A stretch of DNA of 64,000 nucleotides from Clostridium estertheticum. GTDB lineage: Bacteria > Bacillota > Clostridia > Clostridiales > Clostridiaceae. Of this stretch, positions 43,378 through 53,102 are shown in pieces. Position numbers and translations under genes: made by a program. The stretch spans positions 4,106,501 to 4,170,500 of the forward strand of contig NZ_CP086239.1 in the NCBI RefSeq assembly GCF_026650985.1, given 5' to 3'. Every line of letters starts with the position of its first letter. Within the stretch, counting starts at the first letter, position 1. The notes beneath the pieces were generated by a model that made no database searches, was not told the origin of the DNA, and worked only from the letters and a program-made list of their open reading frames with translations.

Positions 43378-46300
43378 TTGGAAATTATTAATAATAGATA
43401 TCGAATAGTTAAATGTATAAAACAAAATAGGTTAGTTTCTAGTTATATTGTAAATGATATAAGAAAAAATTATGATACGGTACAATTAAATATTCTTAAC
43501 TCAGAATATTTAAAGAAAGAGTTAATAGAATTTTATACAAAAGAATTTATAAGTTTAACTAACTTAAAATGCCAAAATGTAACATTAGTATATGACTTTG
43601 ATTTATTAAATTTATTAGATAATAAAAAATTAGATGACAAAGTTTATTTTTTCACAAATGAGTATGTTAAAAATGATTTTAGTATTTTAGATGTAGTAAG
43701 TAATATGAAAAGTGATGAGCTATTAGATTTATTTATAGAAATATGCCAAAGTATAAATTATCTCCATTTAAAAGGATTTGTTTATAGTGATATAAATTTA
43801 AGTAATATAACAGTTACGAATACAAAATACAAAAAAAATTGCGTTAAATTCAAAGATTTTGCAACAGTGGAACTTGAAAAACAAACTTTTTGGAAAGATG
43901 AGAATAATGAGGAATATTTTAAGGCTCCAGAGATATTAGCAGGTAAGAAATGTAGTATATTTAGTGATATATATTCTCTAGGGATTTTATTGTTTATCAT
44001 ATATATGAAGAGTGAAAATTGTAATTTTGGTATAAACGATGAAATTAATAATATTAAAATAAAAGAGATATTTAATAATAATAAAAATCTTAACATAAAT
44101 TTTCAAAGGGTCATTGAAAAGATGATTTATAGTGATATTACAAAAAGATATCAAAATATTTCAGAATTAGTAATAGACATAAATAATTCATTTAAAAAGC
44201 AATATATACCATATAGAAAAAAAGAAATAAATAAATTAAATACTAACTTGAAAATGATAGGTAGAGAGGATGAAGTATATAAAATTATCAATAACTATGA
44301 ATGTATAAAAAATGAAGGTAAAAATAATCTTACGGTTTTTATACATGGCGAATCAGGTATTGGTAAAACGAGGTTCCTTAAATCATTAAAATATCTTTTT
44401 TCTTTGAGAAAAGTAAATGTTTATAGTAGTTTTAAATTAGAGGTTTCTACTAAAAACAGTAATGTGGCTTTTGTAGATATATTAAAACAGCTCATTTCTG
44501 AATGTGAACCAGAAATATTAGAAAGATACGAATCTGAATTGGTAAAATTCATACCTGAATTAGGTAGCAAAAAGAATATAATACATTCAAAACCATTGAG
44601 TGGAGACAAAGAAAAATATAGACTTATACACTTTGCTTCGGGGTTTATAGAAGAGTGTATAGGTAATAAGCCTATAGTTATAATTATTGATAATTTTCAT
44701 CTAGCAGATGAATTTACAATTGAATTAATAGAATATATTACGAGAAAGAAGTTACAAAACAAAAAAATTATGATTATAATGTCATACTGCGATGGGGAAT
44801 GTGTACTAAACAAAAAATTTATAAAATTCAAACAGACTATATCTAGGAGTGTTGTAGTAACAAATATATTTTTGAAAGAGTTAAGTGAAATAGAAGTAGG
44901 GAAAATGATTGAAAATATTTTAAGTATGCCTAATATGCCATATAAATTTGCAGAGAGTATATTTGAAAAGACAAAAGGCAATCCATTATTTGTTCAAGAA
45001 ATTATAAAGAGCTTTTTCAATAAAAAAAGTATTTATATAGATAAAGAAAAAGGGTGTTGGACCATAGATTACGATTATTCTAAATTTATTGTGCCAGAGG
45101 ATATGCATCCAATACTGCTTAATCAAGTTAAAGAAATGGGAAAATTAAATTTTAATATCCTAAAAATAATATCGATATTTAAAAGCGCTGTTTCTTTAGA
45201 AGTAATAAAAGGTTTTATTGATAAGAATAGTGAAGAACTCGAGATAGTTATTAAAGGACTTATTTCCTCGGGGATATTATGCAAAAAAATTGAAGATAGA
45301 GGTTTTGTATTTGATTTTTATAATAAGTTTCTTAAAAGCCTTATGTATGAAAGAATTAGTGACGAAGATAAAAAAAACATGCATAGATTAGCATCGGTAC
45401 TACTTGAAGGTTTTTATGCACAGGGTGGTACAGAATATATTGAGGAGCTAATTTATCACTTAGAAAAGTCAGATCAAGGGCAAAAGATTATTGAATACTG
45501 CATTGAAAATGCACAAAAAATGAGACTTTTAAAAAACAGAAGTGATGCAATAAAAAATTTAACAAAAGCGGTATCAATAATCAATTGTTCAAATAGTCCA
45601 GTTGAAAACATCAAGCTCATTATGGAGCTAGGCGATTTGCATGAACAAGAAGGACATAATTCCATCGCGATAAATTACTATCTATCAGTTCAAATGTATA
45701 ATTATAATAATCAGTTGCATAATTATATAATAGATAGCTTCATTAAAATTGCAATGGTATATTTAAATAAAAATGATATAAAGAGTGTTATTTATTATAC
45801 TAAAAAAATTAATACTATGTTAGAAAAAACAGACTATCGTTCTGGATGGCTTAAGTGTCAAGGAATACAAGCCTGTGTATATGAGATAAGGCAAGAGTAT
45901 GAAAATGTTGAAATAATATGTAACAGTTGTATAGAAATGTGTAAGGGTGAATATGAAGAACTGGAAGCCATATTTTATAATCATAAGGGCATAGTTCTTA
46001 TGAGAAGAGGTAGAGCGAACGAGGCGTTAATATTTTTTGAAAAGGCAATAACTATATGTAATAAATATAGTAATATCGATGAATTAATAAAGGCATTAAA
46101 TTATATAGGAGTTATTTATGAATATTATTACCAAGATAATAATATGGCTATAAAATATTTTTTAAAAACAAAAGAAGTATGTGAGAAGAATAATATTAGT
46201 AATAGAGAGGTAGATGCATCAATTAATATTGCGGTGACGCATTTTCTAGTAGAAAAGTATGAAATATCATTACAATGTTTTATTGAACAGTTAGGGGAAT

Positions 46301-48819
46301 GTAGAAAATATGAATTTGAGATAAAATTATTTTATTGTTATACATCGATTGCTAGTATTTATTTAAGATTAGATGATTATGATAATGCTTATAAGTATTA
46401 TGAACTTTGTAATAAGGAGATTATTAATTATCCTGACCAAAGTGAAAACATTGAAATATTCTATCTTTTAGCAGCTGAGATTAATTATAAATTAGGGGAC
46501 ATGAAAAAGGCTGAGTCTTATATCAATAAGGTTTTGGAATTATATGGGGAAAATCAATTTATACATGCATTATGGGCTCAGATTTTAAATAAATGTATAA
46601 AAATACATTTGAGAGAAAATGATGATGAGTTAATAAAGGATATTACAAACATTGCAACAATAGCTAATAAAGTATTATATGTAAGTAGTAGACTTAATAT
46701 ATTTTATGGAGTTGTAATACTTTTATATGATAATGAAATACAAGAGCATGCATCAATTATTTTTAATGAGATTAACAAGATTAATATCGATATTGACATA
46801 AAAGACCACAGAGTATTTGTTAAAAAGTTATATGTTGACGGATTAATAGAAAACACAAATAGTATTGAGATTTTTGATGAGGCTTTAGAGTATTCAAAAA
46901 AATATAAAGAAATAGATATATGTTGGAAAATATATACTGCAATTGGTGATTATTATTTTAACAAAGAGGATTATTTGTATGCAGTAATATATTACTTTGA
47001 AGCTTGTGGTATATTAAAGAATATAAATTCTAAATTACCAATTAAGTATAGGTTATCCTATATAAGACTAAACAATGCAATAAGACCTTTCAATAGATTT
47101 TTAGGTATTAATAATTATTATAAAAATAATAAGGATATTTCCATGCTTAAATTTGAACAGGCAAGTATTAGCGATGAAGAAGGATTAATGGATATATTAG
47201 AGCAGGTAAACCATAAGGATATTTTGAAAAATAAAAACTTTATAAAATCTATTAAAAAAATATACTCAGTTTCTCTTCATGAGGGTATTCATGATATAGG
47301 TGATGTATTAGAAAATTTGCAATCTGATAACTTAAGAAACTTAGAACTCATAATCGATTATTTGTCTTATATAACATTAGCGACTAGAGGAATAATAATT
47401 ATTAATGATGATGACAATAAAGAATATAAAGTTATTGCATCCAGTGATAGAAAATATGAGTTACCGCAGACCACAGAAAAATTATCTGAAATGCTAAGCC
47501 GAGATAAGCCGGGGTTAGTAACAGATGGTTCACAAAATCAAGATGCAGTTGGGGATAAAAATAATATTTATAATACTATAAAGGCGTCTATTTGCATCCC
47601 AATTATCATGGAAGATATTACTGAAAAAAGTATTGTGAAAAATCAACGACGAAAGAGCATACAAGGAAGCAAGTATGTAATTGGGCATATATATATTGAA
47701 TCTCAAAGAGTACTAAATAATTTAAACAATGGTAGTATGAAAAAATGTATTGAGCTTAGCAAAGTAGTAGGTATAATAATTGAAAAATATAAGCTCAGAC
47801 TAAGTTCATCTGTTGATAAATTGACGGGAACACTTACTAGAAAATACCTAGAAGAGGCCTTAGATGAACAAATTGAAAAATCAAGTCTTGATGAAAGCAA
47901 ATTTTCTCTTATTATGTATGATTTAGATCATTTTAAAATTATAAATGATAAGTTTGGACATCGGACAGGAGATTATGCTTTAAAGAGGGTTTGCGATGTT
48001 GTGTTAAGTAATTTAAGAGATACAGATATTGTTGGCAGATACGGGGGAGAAGAATTTATTGTTATTCTTCCAAATACAGATATTTATGAAGCACAACTTG
48101 TGGCTGAAAAACTTAGAAGTAAGATAGAACAAGAAAAAATATTAGACAATAGACGTGATGTTACTGTGAGTTTGGGTGTTATAACGTGCCCTATGCAGGG
48201 TGAGTGGCAAGGTGAATTAGTTGAGAGGGTAGATCAAGCATTATATGTGGCAAAGCAGCAGGGGAGAAATCGATATGTTACTTGGAATAGTGATTTCTCT
48301 AAAAAGGCGAAAAAAACAGATAGGCTTGCGGGTATAATATCTGGTAATGAATTGCAAGATCACAGAAATGTACTTGCAATGATAGAATTAATTGAACTAA
48401 TAAATATAAATTTAACAAAAGAAGATAAAATATATAGTCTACTCGGCAGGATTATTGAAATTACAGAAGCAAAAAAAGGTGTTTTATTTCTTGTAGGGAA
48501 TGGAGACATTACTGAAAAATATTCAAGAGAGATATTTATAAACGAATGGGTAGATAGCGATACTTACAATAAAAGTATAATAAAATCTGTACTCGATAGT
48601 AAGCAGGGAGTTTGGAAGATAGATTGGGATACGATAATTGAATATGATGTTGTTACAGGTGCGCCTAATTGGCAATCGGTTATTGTAATTCCACTCATCA
48701 GGGGTGATTATGTAAAAGGAGTATTATACTTAGCCGAATCGACGCAAGTTAAAGAGTTTAGCTTTGATGATTTTAACTTTGTAAGTATGCTTGGTAAGAT
48801 AATAGTCCCAATACTATAG
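43378..48819 (+). CDS. Giant pseudokinase-ATPase-TPR-GAF-GGDEF-GAF signalling protein
   Basis: This 1813-residue protein starts at TTG after GAGGAAGTG. Residues 1-280 form a protein-kinase-like fold with degraded motifs: the ATP-binding lysine of VAIK is Asn (VQLNIL), the glycine loop is absent, HRDxKxxN has become YSDINLSN (about 136-143) and DFG is DFA, though an APE motif remains. It is therefore probably a pseudokinase. An AAA-type ATPase follows (Walker A GESGIGKT at 324-331, Walker B VIIIIDNFHLAD). About 670-1260 is helical TPR repeats, then GAF (about 1300-1475), GGDEF (about 1478-1640) and a second GAF (about 1660-1813). The cyclase site GGEEF (1556-1560) and inhibitory site RDTD (1547-1550) are intact, so it should make cyclic-di-GMP with feedback inhibition. 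Confidence 0.88.
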   Translation: MEIINNRYRIVKCIKQNRLVSSYIVNDIRKNYDTVQLNILNSEYLKKELIEFYTKEFISLTNLKCQNVTLVYDFDLLNLLDNKKLDDKVYFFTNEYVKNDFSILDVVSNMKSDELLDLFIEICQSINYLHLKGFVYSDINLSNITVTNTKYKKNCVKFKDFATVELEKQTFWKDENNEEYFKAPEILAGKKCSIFSDIYSLGILLFIIYMKSENCNFGINDEINNIKIKEIFNNNKNLNINFQRVIEKMIYSDITKRYQNISELVIDINNSFKKQYIPYRKKEINKLNTNLKMIGREDEVYKIINNYECIKNEGKNNLTVFIHGESGIGKTRFLKSLKYLFSLRKVNVYSSFKLEVSTKNSNVAFVDILKQLISECEPEILERYESELVKFIPELGSKKNIIHSKPLSGDKEKYRLIHFASGFIEECIGNKPIVIIIDNFHLADEFTIELIEYITRKKLQNKKIMIIMSYCDGECVLNKKFIKFKQTISRSVVVTNIFLKELSEIEVGKMIENILSMPNMPYKFAESIFEKTKGNPLFVQEIIKSFFNKKSIYIDKEKGCWTIDYDYSKFIVPEDMHPILLNQVKEMGKLNFNILKIISIFKSAVSLEVIKGFIDKNSEELEIVIKGLISSGILCKKIEDRGFVFDFYNKFLKSLMYERISDEDKKNMHRLASVLLEGFYAQGGTEYIEELIYHLEKSDQGQKIIEYCIENAQKMRLLKNRSDAIKNLTKAVSIINCSNSPVENIKLIMELGDLHEQEGHNSIAINYYLSVQMYNYNNQLHNYIIDSFIKIAMVYLNKNDIKSVIYYTKKINTMLEKTDYRSGWLKCQGIQACVYEIRQEYENVEIICNSCIEMCKGEYEELEAIFYNHKGIVLMRRGRANEALIFFEKAITICNKYSNIDELIKALNYIGVIYEYYYQDNNMAIKYFLKTKEVCEKNNISNREVDASINIAVTHFLVEKYEISLQCFIEQLGECRKYEFEIKLFYCYTSIASIYLRLDDYDNAYKYYELCNKEIINYPDQSENIEIFYLLAAEINYKLGDMKKAESYINKVLELYGENQFIHALWAQILNKCIKIHLRENDDELIKDITNIATIANKVLYVSSRLNIFYGVVILLYDNEIQEHASIIFNEINKINIDIDIKDHRVFVKKLYVDGLIENTNSIEIFDEALEYSKKYKEIDICWKIYTAIGDYYFNKEDYLYAVIYYFEACGILKNINSKLPIKYRLSYIRLNNAIRPFNRFLGINNYYKNNKDISMLKFEQASISDEEGLMDILEQVNHKDILKNKNFIKSIKKIYSVSLHEGIHDIGDVLENLQSDNLRNLELIIDYLSYITLATRGIIIINDDDNKEYKVIASSDRKYELPQTTEKLSEMLSRDKPGLVTDGSQNQDAVGDKNNIYNTIKASICIPIIMEDITEKSIVKNQRRKSIQGSKYVIGHIYIESQRVLNNLNNGSMKKCIELSKVVGIIIEKYKLRLSSSVDKLTGTLTRKYLEEALDEQIEKSSLDESKFSLIMYDLDHFKIINDKFGHRTGDYALKRVCDVVLSNLRDTDIVGRYGGEEFIVILPNTDIYEAQLVAEKLRSKIEQEKILDNRRDVTVSLGVITCPMQGEWQGELVERVDQALYVAKQQGRNRYVTWNSDFSKKAKKTDRLAGIISGNELQDHRNVLAMIELIELININLTKEDKIYSLLGRIIEITEAKKGVLFLVGNGDITEKYSREIFINEWVDSDTYNKSIIKSVLDSKQGVWKIDWDTIIEYDVVTGAPNWQSVIVIPLIRGDYVKGVLYLAESTQVKEFSFDDFNFVSMLGKIIVPIL

Positions 48820-49083
48820 TTTAAATTATTTTTTATCTGATGCATAGTATAGACTAAATAAAAATTAGGAAGAATAGATATATAAAATAATTTATGTTGT
48901 TAGCAGTGTGGAATAAAATGGTGTATAATTAGTATAATAAAAGTAATTTTAATATTAGATATCATGTTCATTCAATGATTGTCATTCGTAAGATATAGAA
49001 TGCGCTTAGATTTAAAAATTCACGGAAGATGAAACACTTAACGAGCTGTTTAAGTTTTCAAAGAAAGTATTAGGAGGAGAAAA

Positions 49084-52014
49084 ATGGAGTTTAAAATTGG
49101 GAATACATACCATGGGTTTAAGTTAATTGAGGAAAAAAATATAGAAGAGTTAAATTCAGTAACAAGAGTATTTGAGCATGCGAAAAGTGGAGCAAGATTG
49201 CTTCATATAGAAAATGATGATGATAATAAGGTTTTTTCTATAGGATTTAGAACACCACCTAAAAACAATAATGGCCTTCCACATATATTGGAACATTCAG
49301 TGCTTTGTGGCTCTAGAAAGTTTCCTACAAAGGAGCCTTTTGTCGAATTAATAAAAGGGTCTTTAAATACATTTTTAAATGCTATGACTTTTTCAGATAA
49401 AACAATATATCCTTTAGCTAGTAAAAATGAAAAAGATTTTGTTAATCTTATGGATGTATATTTGGATGCTGTTTTTTACCCAAACTTATACTCACAACCA
49501 GAAATATTAATGCAAGAAGGTTGGCATTATGAATTAGAAAACAAGGAAGATAAACTAACATACAAAGGTGTAGTTTATAATGAGATGAAAGGCGCATTCT
49601 CATCTCCGGAAGGGTCCCTTATGCGTAAAATACAGGAATCTTTATTCCCGGACACTTCTTATGGTGTGGAATCTGGAGGAGATCCAGAATTTATACCAGA
49701 TTTAACGCAGGAGGAATTTACAGAGTTCCATAAAAAATATTATCATCCATCAAATAGTTATATATTCTTATATGGCGATGGAAATATTGAAGAACAATTA
49801 CAATTCATAAGTGAGAAATATTTAAATAATTTTGATAGAATTCAGATTGATTCAGCGATTAAGCTACAAAAACCATTTAGTAAAATGGAAGAAGTTAAGA
49901 TGGATTATCCTATTTCTTGTGATGATGAAGAGGAAGGAAAAACATTCTTAAGTTTAAATTTTGTGTCAGGAGATAATATTAGTCAGCCAGAAATGCATTT
50001 AGCTCTTGAAATTCTAGAATACTTATTATTAGAAAGTGCTGCAGCGCCTTTGAAGAAAGCACTTGTGGATGCAGAGATTGGAAAAGATGTGTTTGGAAGT
50101 TTTGATAATAGTATATTACAACCTGTGTTCAGTATAGTAGTAAAAAACTCTAATGAAAGTGAAAAAGAAAAATTCAAGGAAGTTGTATTTACGACTTTAA
50201 AGAATTTAGTTAGAGATGGAATAGACAAAAAACTAATAGAGGCATGTATAAATATTACTGAATTCAAGTTACGCGAAGCTGATTTAGGTGGTTTTCCAAA
50301 AGGCTTATTTTATTATATAACTAGTATGGATAGTTGGCTTTATGACAAGGACCCAACTATGCATTTAGAATATGAAAGTTATTTAAGTAAAATAAAAGCT
50401 GCACTAACTACAAACTACTTTGAAAAACTTATAGAAAAGTATCTTATTAATAATACTCATAGTTCTATGGTTATTTTGAATGGTAAAAAAGGCCTTGCAG
50501 AGAAGAAGTCTAAGGTAACAGAAGAAAAACTAGAAAAGTACAAAGCAAGTCTCTCAGAAAAACAAGTAGAAGAAATTGTGAAGAGTACAAAAGATCTTAA
50601 AGAAAGACAAATGACACCAGACTCCGTGGAAGTTCTTGAAACTATTCCTTTACTTGAACTTTCAGATATTGAAAAAAAAGTAGAACATTTACCTTTAAAG
50701 GTAAATGATGAGCATGGAGTGAAAGTCTTATCTCATAATATTTTTACTAATAAAATTGCTTATATAAATATATTATTTGATGCTAAAAAAGTAGATTTAG
50801 AGTTAATACCTTATGTAACACTATTATCAACTATTTTAGGAAGAGTAAGTACGCAAAATACCAATTACTCTGATTTATCTAATGAGGTTAATATTCATAC
50901 GGGTGGTATTCATTTTACTACAGATGTATATGGCGAAAATGAAAATTTTGAAAAATATAATCCTAAGTTAGTAGTAAAAAGTAAAGCGTTAATCTCGAGT
51001 ATCCCTAAATTATTTGATATTATTGCAGAAATAATTAGTCTTACTAAATTTGATGAAAAGAAACGTTTGAAGGAGTTAATTCAACAATTAAAATCAAGGT
51101 ATGAAATGAAGATTCTTGATAGAGGCCATATGGTAGCAGCTGGAAGGATTACTTCCTACTTTTCGCCAGCCTCAGCTTATATAGAAAAAACTACAGGAAT
51201 ATCATTTTATAAATTTTTAAATGAAATTGAAATAGATTTTGATAATAAAGCAGATGAGATTATAAAAAATTTAAATAAGGTTTCAAAGATTATATTTAAT
51301 AAAAATAATCTCATAATAAGTGTTACAGGAGAAAAAGATATATATACTGCATTTGCAAAGGAGTTACCTAAGGTTATAAGTATCTTAGGAGATGAAAAAT
51401 TACCAGATGCTAAGTATGATTTTGTTTTGAGTAAAGATAATGAAGGATTACTGACTTCATCAGATGTTCAGTATGTAGCTAAAGGCTATAATTTCATTAA
51501 GAAAGGTTATTCTTATTCAGGTAAGATGTTAGTACTTAAGACAATAGCAAGTCTCGATTATTTATGGAACAGAGTTCGTGTGCAAGGTGGAGCATATGGC
51601 GGATTTGCAAACATTGCTAGAAGTGGTAACATAGTATTTGTGTCTTATAGAGACCCAAATGTAATAGAAACTTTAAAAGCATACGACGGAATATGTGAGT
51701 ATATAGAAAACTTTGAAGCATCAGATAGGGAAATGACCAAATATATTATAGGTACAATTAGTGATCTTGATTCACCATTAACACCTTCTATGAAGGGTGA
51801 TCGTGCTACTGCATATTATATAAGAGGTATTACGCAGGAGCAAAGACAAAAGGAGCGAGAAGAGGTATTAAGTACAAATGCCGATGATATTAAGTCTTTT
51901 AAAACATTGCTCTCTGATATTATAAAGGAAGATTGTTTTTGTGTACTCGGAAATGAAACGAAAATTAAAGATAATAAAGATATATTTACTAATTTAGTAA
52001 ATGTATTTAAATAA
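49084..52014 (+). CDS. M16C insulinase-family zinc metalloprotease (presequence-protease type)
   Basis: This 976-residue clam-shell protease has the inverted zinc site HILEH (67-71) plus a downstream Glu in the VYNEMKGAFSSPEG segment. The length and the M16C-associated middle domain (about 470-720) match bacterial homologues of the PreP/falcilysin group, which degrade peptides of up to about 65 residues. There is no signal peptide, so it acts in the cytoplasm. TAGGAGGAG precedes the ATG. A GGTGCC/GGCACC terminator overlaps its end. Confidence 0.93.
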   Translation: MEFKIGNTYHGFKLIEEKNIEELNSVTRVFEHAKSGARLLHIENDDDNKVFSIGFRTPPKNNNGLPHILEHSVLCGSRKFPTKEPFVELIKGSLNTFLNAMTFSDKTIYPLASKNEKDFVNLMDVYLDAVFYPNLYSQPEILMQEGWHYELENKEDKLTYKGVVYNEMKGAFSSPEGSLMRKIQESLFPDTSYGVESGGDPEFIPDLTQEEFTEFHKKYYHPSNSYIFLYGDGNIEEQLQFISEKYLNNFDRIQIDSAIKLQKPFSKMEEVKMDYPISCDDEEEGKTFLSLNFVSGDNISQPEMHLALEILEYLLLESAAAPLKKALVDAEIGKDVFGSFDNSILQPVFSIVVKNSNESEKEKFKEVVFTTLKNLVRDGIDKKLIEACINITEFKLREADLGGFPKGLFYYITSMDSWLYDKDPTMHLEYESYLSKIKAALTTNYFEKLIEKYLINNTHSSMVILNGKKGLAEKKSKVTEEKLEKYKASLSEKQVEEIVKSTKDLKERQMTPDSVEVLETIPLLELSDIEKKVEHLPLKVNDEHGVKVLSHNIFTNKIAYINILFDAKKVDLELIPYVTLLSTILGRVSTQNTNYSDLSNEVNIHTGGIHFTTDVYGENENFEKYNPKLVVKSKALISSIPKLFDIIAEIISLTKFDEKKRLKELIQQLKSRYEMKILDRGHMVAAGRITSYFSPASAYIEKTTGISFYKFLNEIEIDFDNKADEIIKNLNKVSKIIFNKNNLIISVTGEKDIYTAFAKELPKVISILGDEKLPDAKYDFVLSKDNEGLLTSSDVQYVAKGYNFIKKGYSYSGKMLVLKTIASLDYLWNRVRVQGGAYGGFANIARSGNIVFVSYRDPNVIETLKAYDGICEYIENFEASDREMTKYIIGTISDLDSPLTPSMKGDRATAYYIRGITQEQRQKEREEVLSTNADDIKSFKTLLSDIIKEDCFCVLGNETKIKDNKDIFTNLVNVFK

Positions 52015-52038
52015 GGTGCCTTCTGGCACCTTTTTTTC
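52013..52038 (+). terminator. Rho-independent terminator
   Basis: GGTGCC pairs with GGCACC across a TTCT loop, with a run of seven T directly after. Confidence 0.88.
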
Positions 52039-52045
52039 AAAGAAA

Positions 52046-52073
52046 GGTGCCACCCACGTGGCAAGTGGCATCT
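52046..52073 (+). repeat. 28-bp REP-like repeat, left copy
   Basis: The core GTGCCACCCACGTGGC and flanks form a hairpin. The whole unit recurs inverted, with one mismatch, at 53058-53085. It lies just before the ribosome site of the dehydrogenase gene. Confidence 0.85.
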
Positions 52074-52094
52074 TTTCTTAAAAGGAGGATATAC

Positions 52095-53042
52095 ATGGCG
52101 ATTAAGACGCTTTTCACATATAACTACGGCGGGGAAAAAAGGAAAGATATAGAAGCTTTTGGGTATGATATAAAGGTGATTTCAGAGGAAAATCTAATTT
52201 ATAATGAAGAACTTGCTGATATAGAAGTTTTAGTTTGTTATGATCCTTTTAAGACTCTTGATATAAAAAAAATGAAGAAACTAAAATGGATTCAATTATC
52301 GAGCATTGGAATTGACCAATTGCCATTAGAGTATGTTAAAAAGAGTTCTATTATAATTACAAATAATAAAGGGGGATACAGTATTCCTATGGGGGAGTGG
52401 ATTGTGTTAAAAACCCTTGAAATGCTAAAAAATAGTAAAAAATTATATAAAAATCAATTCGATAAAAAGTGGAAAATGGATACAAGTCTTCTTGAGGTGT
52501 ACGGTAAAACTATAGGGTTTATAGGTACAGGCACAATAGCTAATGAAGCGGCTAAGCGATTTCAAGGATTTGGGGTAACTATCCTAGGCGTAAATACAAG
52601 CGGACATGATGCTGAATATTTTGATAGATGTTATGCTATGGATGAACTTCGTGAAATGCTTAAGTTGTGTGATGTTGTTGTAGTAACCGTGCCGTATACT
52701 AAATCCACATATCATCTAATTAACAATGATATGTTTAATTCAATGAAAGATGGAACTTTTTTTATAAATGTAGCTAGAGGGAATATTGTAGACGAACCTT
52801 TTCTAATTGAAAGTTTAAAGAATGGTAAATTAGCTGGTGCTGCAATAGATGTATATGAAGAGGAACCTTTAAAAGACAATAGTGAGCTTTGGGAATTAGA
52901 TAATATTATATTAACTTCTCATAATTCATGGATTTCGCAGATGAGAAATGAGCGAAGGTTTGAGACTATATATGAAAATATGAAAAAATATATAATTAGT
53001 GAAAAGCTAGTAAATGTTGTAGATTTAAAAAGGGGATATTAG
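52095..53042 (+). CDS. D-isomer-specific 2-hydroxyacid dehydrogenase
   Basis: This 315-residue NAD(P)-dependent dehydrogenase has cofactor motif GFIGTGTIANEAAKRF (about 150-165) and catalytic Arg (NVARGNIVDE), Glu (DVYEEEPL) and His (LTSHNSW). It is of the SerA/phosphonate-dehydrogenase superfamily, but lacks an ACT domain and is short, so the substrate is unclear. The start is at 52095, where AAAGGAGG precedes the ATG; the longer frame would begin inside the repeat upstream. It is flanked on both sides by 28-bp inverted repeats. Confidence 0.9.
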   Translation: MAIKTLFTYNYGGEKRKDIEAFGYDIKVISEENLIYNEELADIEVLVCYDPFKTLDIKKMKKLKWIQLSSIGIDQLPLEYVKKSSIIITNNKGGYSIPMGEWIVLKTLEMLKNSKKLYKNQFDKKWKMDTSLLEVYGKTIGFIGTGTIANEAAKRFQGFGVTILGVNTSGHDAEYFDRCYAMDELREMLKLCDVVVVTVPYTKSTYHLINNDMFNSMKDGTFFINVARGNIVDEPFLIESLKNGKLAGAAIDVYEEEPLKDNSELWELDNIILTSHNSWISQMRNERRFETIYENMKKYIISEKLVNVVDLKRGY

Positions 53043-53057
53043 ATTAGATAAATATTC

Positions 53058-53085
53058 AGATGCCACTTGCCATGTGGGTGGCACC
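53058..53085 (-). repeat. 28-bp REP-like repeat, right inverted copy
   Basis: The reverse complement of this unit matches the left copy at 52046-52073 at 27 of 28 positions. It lies between the dehydrogenase stop codon and the cinA ribosome site. Confidence 0.85.
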
Positions 53086-53102
53086 AATAGGAGGAAATAA
53101 TT

